The notes under the pieces: model-generated
The model's database searches: none
Seen by the model: only the letters and a program-made list of their open reading frames with translations
Told to the model about the DNA's origin: nothing
Shown here: piece after piece, positions 25,826 to 33,897 of the stretch
Numbering within the stretch: position 1 is the stretch's first letter
Layout: each line of letters begins with the position of its first letter
Source: Flavobacterium acetivorans
GTDB taxonomy: Bacteria; Bacteroidota; Bacteroidia; Flavobacteriales; Flavobacteriaceae
Length of the DNA: 64,000 nucleotides
Assembly: GCF_020911885.1 (NCBI RefSeq)
Contig: NZ_CP087132.1
Span: 1,240,001 to 1,304,000 of the forward strand
Direction of reading: 5' to 3'
Position numbers and translations under genes: made by a program

Positions 25826-25933
25826 GTCATTTTAAGTTTTAGGTTAGAGAGTAGGTTTTTTTGAGGCATGCGCAGTTTTTTATTTAGTAAAATTCTGAAT
25901 AAAAACATGATTGTGGTAGATGGACTTGCAAAT

Positions 25934-25969
25934 AATCCCTTTTTGACTACTAATACTCCCGATTTGACA
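25934..25969 (+). promoter_or_regulatory. predicted AraC-type operator, copy 1
   Basis: AATCCCTTTTTGACTA is followed by ATACTCC and GATTTGAC. The TTGAC half-sites recur at 21 bp, two helical turns, as in sites of AraC-family dimers. The motif recurs at 27725-27760, on the other side of an AraC-family gene. Confidence 0.5.
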
Positions 25970-25976
25970 CTTTTCG

Positions 25977-26035
25977 GTTGTCGGTTGTCTGTTGTCGGTT
26001 GTGGGTTGTGAATCGTGAGTTGTCGGTTTTCAGTT
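25977..26035 (+). repeat. GGTTGTS heptamer tract
   Basis: The sequence reads in register as GGTTGTC, GGTTGTC, TGTTGTC, GGTTGTG, GGTTGTG, AATCGTG, AGTTGTC, GGTTTTC. This is the reverse-strand form of the CACAACC tract at 51095. Confidence 0.8.
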
Positions 26036-26222
26036 GATTCCGTCACTTCGAGTGATTTTATAAAATAGCGATAGCCTTTTTATAAAATTGTATCGAGAAG
26101 TCGGTTGTGAATCGTGAATCGTGAGTTGTCAGTTATGAGTTTTAGGTTGTCTATCCCGAGGTGGTTTTGTTTTATACTATTTTTTTGGTTAAATTGGGGG
26201 TTTTATTTTAAAATTCGTGAAA

Positions 26223-26600
26223 ATGACAGCTGATTATCATCAAAATGAGTTTAGCCAATTTTGGATTCGGAATGGGATTCTGTTTTTTGAATATAAGCCC
26301 GATGTTAGTATTGATTTGGCTGCCGCCCGGCTGATTGTGGCCGATCGGATTCGGTTTCAAAACAATAGCTATTATCCTGTTTTATGTGATACCAGGGGTA
26401 TTGCTTTTATTGATAAAGGGGGACGGGATTATCTGGCTCAAAGCGGTTCTGTTATGACGAAGGCAGTGGCTTTACTATACAGCGGTCCTGTTTCTTTGAC
26501 GCTTTCCACTTTTTATCTTGAAGTCAACAAGCATCGGGTGCCTAGCGCGATTTTTACCGATAGTGGGGGTGCCTTGGGGTTTCTGGGGGGGTATGTGTGA
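26223..26600 (+). CDS. STAS/SpoIIAA-like small protein
   Basis: This protein is about 125 residues long with an alternating strand-helix pattern (GILFFEYKPDVSIDLAAARL, YYPVLCDTRGIAFIDKGGRD, AVALLYSGPVSLTLSTFYLE) that suggests a STAS or SpoIIAA-like fold. I recall related Flavobacteriia proteins grouped as a DUF, without known function. An in-frame GTG lies two codons upstream (26217). The gene sits just before the PAS/AraC regulator on the same strand and may modulate it. Confidence 0.6.
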   Translation: MTADYHQNEFSQFWIRNGILFFEYKPDVSIDLAAARLIVADRIRFQNNSYYPVLCDTRGIAFIDKGGRDYLAQSGSVMTKAVALLYSGPVSLTLSTFYLEVNKHRVPSAIFTDSGGALGFLGGYV

Positions 26601-26669
26601 GTTGTGAGATCTCAGTTATGGGTTATGAGTTTTCGGTTTTGGGTTGTAAGGGGATTCTAATTAGAGCGA

Positions 26670-27623
26670 ATGGCTTACTATCATAAACTTTACACTATGG
26701 ATCAGAAGATTAATCAAAGGCGTATTCGTAAAATTTCTAAAATGCTTCTTCAGATGGCGAAAGGTAATTTTAGTTATAGGATAAGGCGTACGGGAAAAGA
26801 TGATGAATTGGAAGCATTGGCTGTTCTTGCTAACATGCTTGCTGAGGAATTGAGGGAGAGTGTTTTTCATGCCGGTTTTATCAATCCTCATCGTACTTAT
26901 AAAAATCTTCTGGAGAGCAGTTTTATACTGGATGCCGATTTTGTCATCAAAGGTTATAATGCAAATGCTCTGGAGGTATTGGGTTTTTCCTGTGGGATGC
27001 TTGATAACAATCCGTTCAGCAGTATTCTTGCGGAGTCTTCTTTGGCATCCTGGAATCGCGTTGCGGCGGAGATTCCACATCAGGACCATTATAGGAGCAG
27101 ATTGGAATTGGTTTTTATTAATCAGGATGAGTCGCTTGTTTCTTTTTATTGCTCCATTTCGCGAATATTAGGCTGTTCTTCTATTTTAATCAGTATGGTT
27201 GGTTGCGTCATTGAAGAGACTATAGATACCGATGGTGTAGCTGTGGCTGAAGCGCCTCAGTTGCTTGGCGGTTTGTATCGGCATTCGGATATTGCCCTGA
27301 TGCAGGATGTTTATGATTATATTTTAGAGAATTTGGATTCGACCTTACCTTCAATCAAAGAGCTTTCGCGCATTTTTGGCACTAATGAACATAAGCTGAA
27401 GTGTGATTTCAAGCTTTTGTTTAAAACGACAATTTATCAATTTTATACTAATGAGAGGCTGAAAAAGGCGCATTTATTGATTCAGCAAACGGGAATGCCT
27501 TTTAAGCTGATTGCCAGCAGCTGTGGTTTTAATAACTATTCTAACTTTTTGAAAGGGTTTAAGAAATGTTTTGGCTGTAGTCCTATGGATGTTAAGAGGA
27601 GGGGAGGCGGTTTGCGGTTGTGA
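26670..27623 (+). CDS. PAS-containing AraC-family regulator
   Basis: This 317-residue regulator has a HAMP-like helical start (MAKGNFSYRIRR, DELEALAVLANMLAEELRES), a PAS-like domain (YKNLLESSFILDADFVIKGY onward, about 75-190) and a C-terminal AraC/XylS double helix-turn-helix (PSIKELSRIFGTNEHKLKCD, KLIASSCGFNNYSNFLKGFK). It lacks a membrane segment, so the HAMP-like part is soluble. It probably senses a cytoplasmic signal. The two copies of a 21-bp-phased motif on either side (25934, 27725) are its likely binding sites, which would make it the controller of the adjacent genes. An alternative start is the ATG at 26697. Confidence 0.75.
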   Translation: MAYYHKLYTMDQKINQRRIRKISKMLLQMAKGNFSYRIRRTGKDDELEALAVLANMLAEELRESVFHAGFINPHRTYKNLLESSFILDADFVIKGYNANALEVLGFSCGMLDNNPFSSILAESSLASWNRVAAEIPHQDHYRSRLELVFINQDESLVSFYCSISRILGCSSILISMVGCVIEETIDTDGVAVAEAPQLLGGLYRHSDIALMQDVYDYILENLDSTLPSIKELSRIFGTNEHKLKCDFKLLFKTTIYQFYTNERLKKAHLLIQQTGMPFKLIASSCGFNNYSNFLKGFKKCFGCSPMDVKRRGGGLRL

Positions 27624-27724
27624 GTTATTGATTGTCAGTTGTCTGTTATCGGTTTGGAGAGCGTGTCGGGAGGAAGTGTTAAGTTGTTTGTTGTTAATTG
27701 GTTGTGTTTTTTGGGTTATTTAAA

Positions 27725-27760
27725 GAATCCCTTTTTGACTAGTGATACTCCTGATTTGAG
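27725..27760 (+). promoter_or_regulatory. predicted AraC-type operator, copy 2
   Basis: AATCCCTTTTTGACTA, ATACTCC and GATTTGAG repeat the motif at 25934 with only a few changes, with the same 21-bp step. It lies 60 bp before the MauE-domain gene. Confidence 0.5.
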
Positions 27761-27820
27761 TACTGCTCTTTGTTGGTTTTTTCGGAATTTTATATCGGAT
27801 TAATTTAAAGTACGACCGAT

Positions 27821-29332
27821 ATGAAATTAGCTGCCACCACCAAAAGAATTATTGTCGAAATTATCTGCCTGCTCTATATATTATTATTTGTTTATGCGGC
27901 AGTGAGTAAGCTGCTGGATTTTGAGAACTTTCAGGTACAGCTGGGGCAATCGCCTTTGTTGAGTGCTTTTGCGGGATGGGTATCCTGGGGAGTTGTAATT
28001 GTAGAACTTGTAATTGCGTTATTACTGGTTTTTCCACGATTTCGTCTTGTGGGGCTTTTTGCCGCATTCAGTTTAATGGTAATGTTTACTACTTATATTT
28101 TCATCATATTGAATTATAGTTCATTTGTTCCCTGTTCTTGTGGAGGCATTTTGGAGAAGATGGGTTGGACGGAGCATCTGATATTTAATATTGTGTTTGT
28201 AATACTGGCGGCAGCGGGTATCCTGATACTGCGCGGTGGCGTTTCTAAGGAACGCCGAATTTCAAAACCCGCTGCCCTTGCCAGTATTTTTTCACTATCG
28301 CTATTTTGTAGTATTGGCATTGTTGCTTTGTTGTTTATGTGGTCAGAAGATATTATCCACCATCGCAATAATTTTATCAGACGTTTTCCCCATTATCCGA
28401 CAACTCAAATACGTCAGATGGATCTTAAATACAACTCCTATTATTTTGCTGGTACGAATCCTGGAACAATTTATCTCGGAAATTATACAACCCCATTTCA
28501 ACTTACTGTAGTGGACACTCTTTTAAAAACAATTAAGGAAAATAATATTCAGCTAGACCAAGTTAATTTCAATTTTCATAGTGCCGAAATGCGTGTACTA
28601 GACTCTACTTTCTACTTATTTGATGGGACAGTTCCATGCATTTACAAAGGAAAAATAGCAGATTGGGAAGCCAAACTTCAAGCATCAATTGAAACTAGAT
28701 ACACGCTGGCAGAGCCTGTTGATACAAACACTGTTGTTTTTCGTGCATTTGCACCTAAAACAGGAGAAAATACTTTAGGTCTATTTAAACTTGCCAAAGT
28801 GAATACCATATATTTCAATCCAAAGCTTTTGGAAAAACAAATTGACGGGGTATTTGATACCGATGGGATGCTTAAATTTGACAAACTAAAGCATAAAGTA
28901 GTATACGGCTATAAGTATCGGAATCAGTATATAACAATGGATCAAAAGCTTTCAATGGTTGCTCGTGGTAAAACTATTGATACTTTCAGCAAAGCAAAAA
29001 TACAAGTAAAATATCTACCTCAATCTAAGGAACGGAAAATGGTTGCTCCTCCTTTTGTAGTCAACAAAGCAATAGCGGTTCACAGTAATTTGTTGTATGT
29101 AGCCTCAGCATTGCCAGGAAAATATGAGCCAATCGCACTTTGGGAAACAGCAACTATTATTGATGTGTATAATCTTCAAAACAACAGTTATCTTTTTAGT
29201 TTTCCTATATACAATATAAAGAAAGAAAAAATGAAAAGTTTTGTCGTAGAGGACAAGCAACTGTTCGCTATCGTAGGTACACATTTGGTCATTTATAAAT
29301 TAAACAGCCTCTTTAAGTATAATCAAAATTAA
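27821..29332 (+). CDS. MauE/DoxX-like membrane protein with large extracytoplasmic domain
   Basis: This 503-residue protein starts with about four transmembrane helices of the MauE/DoxX type (residues 1-140), including the redox-associated motif VPCSCGG between helices. A fifth helix (about 150-175) leads to a periplasmic domain of roughly 320 residues with no recognised motif. MauE-like proteins act in disulfide formation or membrane redox chemistry. It is followed by a secreted peptide with four cysteines, so it may help oxidise or mature it. That link is inference. Confidence 0.7.
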   Translation: MKLAATTKRIIVEIICLLYILLFVYAAVSKLLDFENFQVQLGQSPLLSAFAGWVSWGVVIVELVIALLLVFPRFRLVGLFAAFSLMVMFTTYIFIILNYSSFVPCSCGGILEKMGWTEHLIFNIVFVILAAAGILILRGGVSKERRISKPAALASIFSLSLFCSIGIVALLFMWSEDIIHHRNNFIRRFPHYPTTQIRQMDLKYNSYYFAGTNPGTIYLGNYTTPFQLTVVDTLLKTIKENNIQLDQVNFNFHSAEMRVLDSTFYLFDGTVPCIYKGKIADWEAKLQASIETRYTLAEPVDTNTVVFRAFAPKTGENTLGLFKLAKVNTIYFNPKLLEKQIDGVFDTDGMLKFDKLKHKVVYGYKYRNQYITMDQKLSMVARGKTIDTFSKAKIQVKYLPQSKERKMVAPPFVVNKAIAVHSNLLYVASALPGKYEPIALWETATIIDVYNLQNNSYLFSFPIYNIKKEKMKSFVVEDKQLFAIVGTHLVIYKLNSLFKYNQN

Positions 29333-29428
29333 GTACTATGAATTTAAAAAATAACCGGGCCCGGCTATCAGGGATACGATCGAAAACCTGTTAACAGAGT
29401 AGATCATTAATTTTTAATTCTATTAATT

Positions 29429-29704
29429 ATGAGAACAGAAATTTTAAAAATGATACTGCCAGTGGCAGTCATTGCAGTTGCCATATCAGGCGCGTTCAGT
29501 TCAAATGCGATGAATAAAAAATCAAAAGCATTTGCGCTTAGGCAAGGATACACGCATACCAGTCCTTCGTCAGTATGTGACATTTCAGAAATGTGTTCTG
29601 ATGTAATTGGAGACTTCTGTACTGTAGGTGTGGAAGAGGTACGACTGTGGGGTAAAACTAATCCCGAAGCTACAACTTGTAACGTTCCTCTTTACAAGCA
29701 ATAG
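29429..29704 (+). CDS. DUF6520-like secreted four-cysteine peptide
   Basis: This 91-residue protein has a signal peptide (KMILPVAVIAVAISGAFSSN) and a mature part of about 64 residues with C50, C56, C64 and C84. It matches the DUF6520 type, small secreted proteins of Flavobacteriia often placed after MauE-domain genes. Two disulfides are possible. Function is unknown. It is separated from the MauE gene by 96 bp and followed by a terminator. Confidence 0.75.
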   Translation: MRTEILKMILPVAVIAVAISGAFSSNAMNKKSKAFALRQGYTHTSPSSVCDISEMCSDVIGDFCTVGVEEVRLWGKTNPEATTCNVPLYKQ

Positions 29705-29741
29705 CTAAAAGCTTGTATTTTTAGGTTTTAGATTTAGTAGT

Positions 29742-29784
29742 TGGCAATGCGGTTTCTATTTTCGAGAAACCGTATTGTTTTTTT
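29742..29784 (+). terminator. terminator after DUF6520-like gene
   Basis: CAATGCGGTTTCT pairs with AGAAACCGTATTG (one G-T) and is followed by eight Ts. Confidence 0.85.
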
Positions 29785-29809
29785 TAAGAAAACATTATTG
29801 GTTTATATA

Positions 29810-32446
29810 TCAATTAGGGGGTGATTTCAAATTTTCTGAAACCTCTTTCTTTAAATAATGGTCAAACCATTTTTCAATGTGTTGCGTTAAGTGCTGTTGA
29901 TTCTTGCGCTGCTCTAATGCATGTCCTTCATTGGGATAGAGTAACATTGTAGATGGCTTTTGCATTCTCCTCAAAGCCATAAAAAAATGGACAGTTTGTA
30001 AGTAATGCACCTGTGGGTCGGAATCTCCTGACCAAGATAAAAGAGGCGTATTCACATTTGCAGCATCAAGTATGGGGGAATTGTTCAGATAGCCTTGTTT
30101 GTTTTCAAATAAGGATGTTCCCATTCGGAACTGCTGAAATTCAAAACGCCAGTAATTTGCTTTGCCCGTTACGCCGTTAATCTGCAAATAAAAACTCGTT
30201 AGATCCGCTACGCCAGCTCCTGCCACAGCAGCTGCAAATCTATTGTTGTGTGAAATGATGAAGTTCGTTTCATAGCCCCCAAAAGAATGACCAATAAGGC
30301 CAATGTGTTCAGGCGATATGGATGCCGTCAAAAGCGACTGATCCACGGCTGCTAATACACAATCCATTGCCGATTTCCCTGGTTGACCCTGGTGGTAAAC
30401 GATATCCGGATACAGTACGAAGTAGCCCTGAGCGACTAAATTACGAACATTAAATCCCGCAGAATTATGTAGCGAAGGATTGACATACTGGTGTAACTCT
30501 TGCGACTGTTTCTGATAAATATGAACCACCATTGGATATTTTTTGTGTGGATCATAATCAGCGGGATAAAACAGTACACCCAGCAAAGGGGTACCGGTGC
30601 TATTGATATAGGAGATACTTTGCGCCTTAGACCACAAATATTTTTGCTGTTGGCTGTTGCTTTTACAAATGAGCTTGGGTACCGCCTTAGCATCTGATTT
30701 AAAAACTAATGCAGGGGAGTGCTCAAAGGTTTCTTCCCGGTAGACATAGGTATTTCCTTTTTTGGAAGTAATCAAATTATCCATTTTCTTTTTTTCAAAT
30801 ACGAGGGACTGTAAACCTTTAGTACGTTGCCACAAAGAGTAGCCACTGGCCGTATAATCGGTACTATGGACTTTCAAAATGAGGTTTTTGTCCAAATTGA
30901 AGCAGGCACTGGTCATACCGCTGTAATTGGGAGCAATGCGTTGCACTTGCTCTCTTAGCGCTATTCTATAAACAAGATTGTCTTCCTTTCCACTAGTCAA
31001 ACGTTGGGCGGTACTGCCGTTGGGAGTAATTTCCCAAAGATCAAACTGGTCATATACCAATAGTGATTTGTCATTAGTGCTCCAGCTTGCAAGGCCAAAA
31101 GGCTGAGCATCTTCCTGCACAACATAGGGGTGATGTGAAAATGCAGTTCTGTTTTGGGTAACATTCGTATGCGTGGCTTGGGCAATATTGTATACCCACC
31201 AGTTGCTATCTTTGAAATAACTAAAATACCCACCACTGGGGGAAGCAAGGATAGGATTATCTAAACTGGGATGCTTTTTCAGGAAAAGTTGCTTGTGGCC
31301 TGTATCGAGATCAAGTAGCCAAGAAGTAACATCTTTATTGTCTTTGAATTGGGGGTGGTGCGTTTCAGAATCAAATAAAAGGGCCACACTTTGGTTCCCA
31401 TTGAGCATCATCCTAGACAATGCTGCATCGGTAATTTGTAAATAGCGATTGCTTTTTGGCCACCATACCGAGTAAAAAATGGTGTTTTTCATTTGTTTTC
31501 GCTCAGGATACAACAGAGGGTCGGTAGTATTCCAAACCATTGCAGTATCCGTTACGGTAAGAACAGCTTCATTTTTAGAGACTTTCATAAACACTCTATT
31601 CCCATCATCCGATAAAGTCAACGGTGCTATATCATTGGACAATTGCATTGCTTTAGGAAAGTCAGCACGACTGGAATCAAAAACGGCTAACTTCTTTTGG
31701 TCAATAGTATAATGATAAAGTGTAATGTTTGGTATTGGATCAGTCATAGAAATGCCGTAAAAACTTAGTGCTTTGGCTTTTTTACTCCAGGTTATTTTTT
31801 CAAAGTTTTCATCTTGGCTCTCCACCATTTTTAAGTGCCTGAAATGCTCCTGCATAAAGACTAATTCTGCAACAATCCCTTTCTTACTTTTAGTAACAAT
31901 ACCCATGATAGTTTTATCAGGATTTAATGAGAAAGAAAGAACAGAATCAATACTTTTGAGTATTTGCCCATTGGTTTTACAAATAACTATTTTTCGCTCT
32001 TTTTGATAATCTATGGTAAGAATAAGAAAGCGATCATCATTGGCAAAAAGGTAGTCCTTGACATGGCTAAATATTTTTACCTTATCCTTTTTTAAATCGA
32101 GTACATTCAAAGTATCAGGGGCAGCAAAATAAGTAAAAAAATCATCTTTGCTAAATTTTCCATTTTTGCCCTTGGCTAAGGCATATGTTTTTAAAGTGTG
32201 GGTATCCCTGACAAATAAAGTGTCCTGATGTGATTCATAACTTAGGTTATAGCTTACCCATTGGCCATTATCTGAAAGTTCTTGTGGTCCAAGCTTCGCC
32301 CAGAGCGCATAATCAGCAGCAGTCAATTGTTTTTTCTCTTTTATCTGACCCATGGATAGATTGGAAACCAAAAACATTAGTAACCCTATCGTTCGAGCGT
32401 AATGTAGGTAAACGACTATCCATGCACAGCCTTTTTTATTTTTCAT
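29810..32446 (-). CDS. S9 family (prolyl oligopeptidase-like) serine peptidase
   Basis: This protein of about 878 residues has a signal sequence, a beta-propeller part (about 50-620) and a C-terminal alpha/beta-hydrolase with the serine in GLIGHSFGGYET, aspartate in SWSGDSDPQVHY and histidine in YPNEGHALE. S9 peptidases cleave short peptides. The ATG at 32446 is the likely start, since the longer reading begins with TTG inside the preceding susD-like gene. It follows that gene by 10 bp, so it probably trims the peptide taken up by the SusC/SusD-like pair. Confidence 0.88.
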   Translation of the reverse strand: MKNKKGCAWIVVYLHYARTIGLLMFLVSNLSMGQIKEKKQLTAADYALWAKLGPQELSDNGQWVSYNLSYESHQDTLFVRDTHTLKTYALAKGKNGKFSKDDFFTYFAAPDTLNVLDLKKDKVKIFSHVKDYLFANDDRFLILTIDYQKERKIVICKTNGQILKSIDSVLSFSLNPDKTIMGIVTKSKKGIVAELVFMQEHFRHLKMVESQDENFEKITWSKKAKALSFYGISMTDPIPNITLYHYTIDQKKLAVFDSSRADFPKAMQLSNDIAPLTLSDDGNRVFMKVSKNEAVLTVTDTAMVWNTTDPLLYPERKQMKNTIFYSVWWPKSNRYLQITDAALSRMMLNGNQSVALLFDSETHHPQFKDNKDVTSWLLDLDTGHKQLFLKKHPSLDNPILASPSGGYFSYFKDSNWWVYNIAQATHTNVTQNRTAFSHHPYVVQEDAQPFGLASWSTNDKSLLVYDQFDLWEITPNGSTAQRLTSGKEDNLVYRIALREQVQRIAPNYSGMTSACFNLDKNLILKVHSTDYTASGYSLWQRTKGLQSLVFEKKKMDNLITSKKGNTYVYREETFEHSPALVFKSDAKAVPKLICKSNSQQQKYLWSKAQSISYINSTGTPLLGVLFYPADYDPHKKYPMVVHIYQKQSQELHQYVNPSLHNSAGFNVRNLVAQGYFVLYPDIVYHQGQPGKSAMDCVLAAVDQSLLTASISPEHIGLIGHSFGGYETNFIISHNNRFAAAVAGAGVADLTSFYLQINGVTGKANYWRFEFQQFRMGTSLFENKQGYLNNSPILDAANVNTPLLSWSGDSDPQVHYLQTVHFFMALRRMQKPSTMLLYPNEGHALEQRKNQQHLTQHIEKWFDHYLKKEVSENLKSPPN

Positions 32447-32456
32447 AGTCTGTTTA

Positions 32457-33881
32457 TTAATAGCCTGTGTTTTGAGGGGCAAGATTTGGATTCACGAGTA
32501 TTTCTGTTTCCGGAATAGGAAGCAATGCATCGGTGGAGTTCCAGCCTACTTTAGTACCTAAAACTTCATCAAGTTTTCCATATCGTTTTAAGTCAAAAAA
32601 GCGATGTCCATGTTCTGTAAATAACTCCACACGTCGCTCTTTCAAAATAGCATCTAAAATTTGCTGCTGGGAAACAGCAAGTGTTGGATCTAGCCCCGCT
32701 CGATTTCGAATCACATTCAAATCCTCTTTTGCTCCAATCAAATCACCAGTCCTTGCACGCGCTTCTGCACGGATGAGATATTGCTCTTCAAGTCGCAGAA
32801 TAACAGCATATTCAGCAGAGAAGGTGGTGGAATTATTATCTTTGTATTTATAGGCATGATACCAAGTTGAGGTACCGTTAGTTACAGCATTTGTCCATTT
32901 TGCTCTGCGCATGTCCATCGGTTCAAACGCAGCCATAAGAACATCACTTAAAGCAGTAAAAGGGGGAGGGCCTGAAGTAAATATAAATAGGTTGCCCTCT
33001 TCTGTACTACTGCCATAATATCCGGGCGAAAATTGCCATATCGTACTACTGCTGCCATTCAAAAAAACAGAATTGAGATCATTTTCTAGGCGATAAACTG
33101 CGGTATTGTTTAGTATAGCAGATGAAGCATTAGCCGCTTGCGACCATAATCCATCATATAAATACGTTCGTGCCAGTAATGCCTGAGCTACATATTTATT
33201 TGGACGAGTCCTTTCTCCACTACTATCTTCTGAGGAAAGTAAAGACGAGGCAAGAGATAGGTCAGTAATGATCAATTCATATATTTTTTCAATTGGCATC
33301 CTAGTGACTACTCTGTTTTGCTTGTAATCTGTGGTAGTGATATATGGAATAGCACCATAGATATTAACAAGATAAAAATGCACCAATGCTCTTACAAATA
33401 GAGCCTCACCCCTAAGCTGTTGGGCTGTTGCATCAGGCAATGTAGTAGAGGCTGTAACCCCTTCTATTACAGCATTAGTATTATAAATGACATGGTAGCT
33501 GTTGTTCCATAATCCGGCAACGGTACTATTCGAAGCTAATAAACTATTTGTGTAGAAACCAAAGGTCGAAATTTCAGTATCCCCATAAAAATTAAGCTCG
33601 TCAGCATAGTGTCCGAGCTGATTCGATAGTCCAAGTGGTGAACCTGTTAATAGGGTAGCATTGCGCAATTGAGCATAAATGGCTACCATTGCAGCGTTAG
33701 CAGTGCTAGGGCTATTGAATACTCCGCTAGAGGCAAGTTGTGAAGAGGGTTGTTCGATTTCTACAAAGTTTTCGCAGGCGAAAAGTGAGAATAATAAACT
33801 AGCACTAAAACCGAATGCGAGAAAGCGATTTTTTTTCTGCAGCCAAATAAGACCGCTATTTTTATTAAATATATTTTTCAT
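32457..33881 (-). CDS. SusD/RagB-like outer-membrane lipoprotein
   Basis: This 474-residue lipoprotein has its lipobox cysteine at C36 (LLFSLFACENF). The TPR-rich SusD fold is indicated by FNSPSTANAAMVAIYAQLRN and by ARARTGDLIGAKEDLNVIRN near the end, followed by ILKERRVELFTEHGHRFFDL. SusD-type proteins cap the SusC barrel and bind the ligand. With an S9 peptidase as partner the ligand is more likely a peptide than a glycan. It lies 16 bp after the susC-like gene. Confidence 0.92.
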   Translation of the reverse strand: MKNIFNKNSGLIWLQKKNRFLAFGFSASLLFSLFACENFVEIEQPSSQLASSGVFNSPSTANAAMVAIYAQLRNATLLTGSPLGLSNQLGHYADELNFYGDTEISTFGFYTNSLLASNSTVAGLWNNSYHVIYNTNAVIEGVTASTTLPDATAQQLRGEALFVRALVHFYLVNIYGAIPYITTTDYKQNRVVTRMPIEKIYELIITDLSLASSLLSSEDSSGERTRPNKYVAQALLARTYLYDGLWSQAANASSAILNNTAVYRLENDLNSVFLNGSSSTIWQFSPGYYGSSTEEGNLFIFTSGPPPFTALSDVLMAAFEPMDMRRAKWTNAVTNGTSTWYHAYKYKDNNSTTFSAEYAVILRLEEQYLIRAEARARTGDLIGAKEDLNVIRNRAGLDPTLAVSQQQILDAILKERRVELFTEHGHRFFDLKRYGKLDEVLGTKVGWNSTDALLPIPETEILVNPNLAPQNTGY

Positions 33882-33897
33882 TTCTGTGGGTTTAAGG

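Larger units (their letters stand above)
25826..26222. other. intergenic region with repeats and a direct-repeat motif
   Basis: Two divergent genes start at its ends. It holds the 36-bp motif at 25934-25969, a heptamer tract at 25977-26035 and a second shorter tract of the same kind at about 26099-26150. No further gene is seen. Confidence 0.6.
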
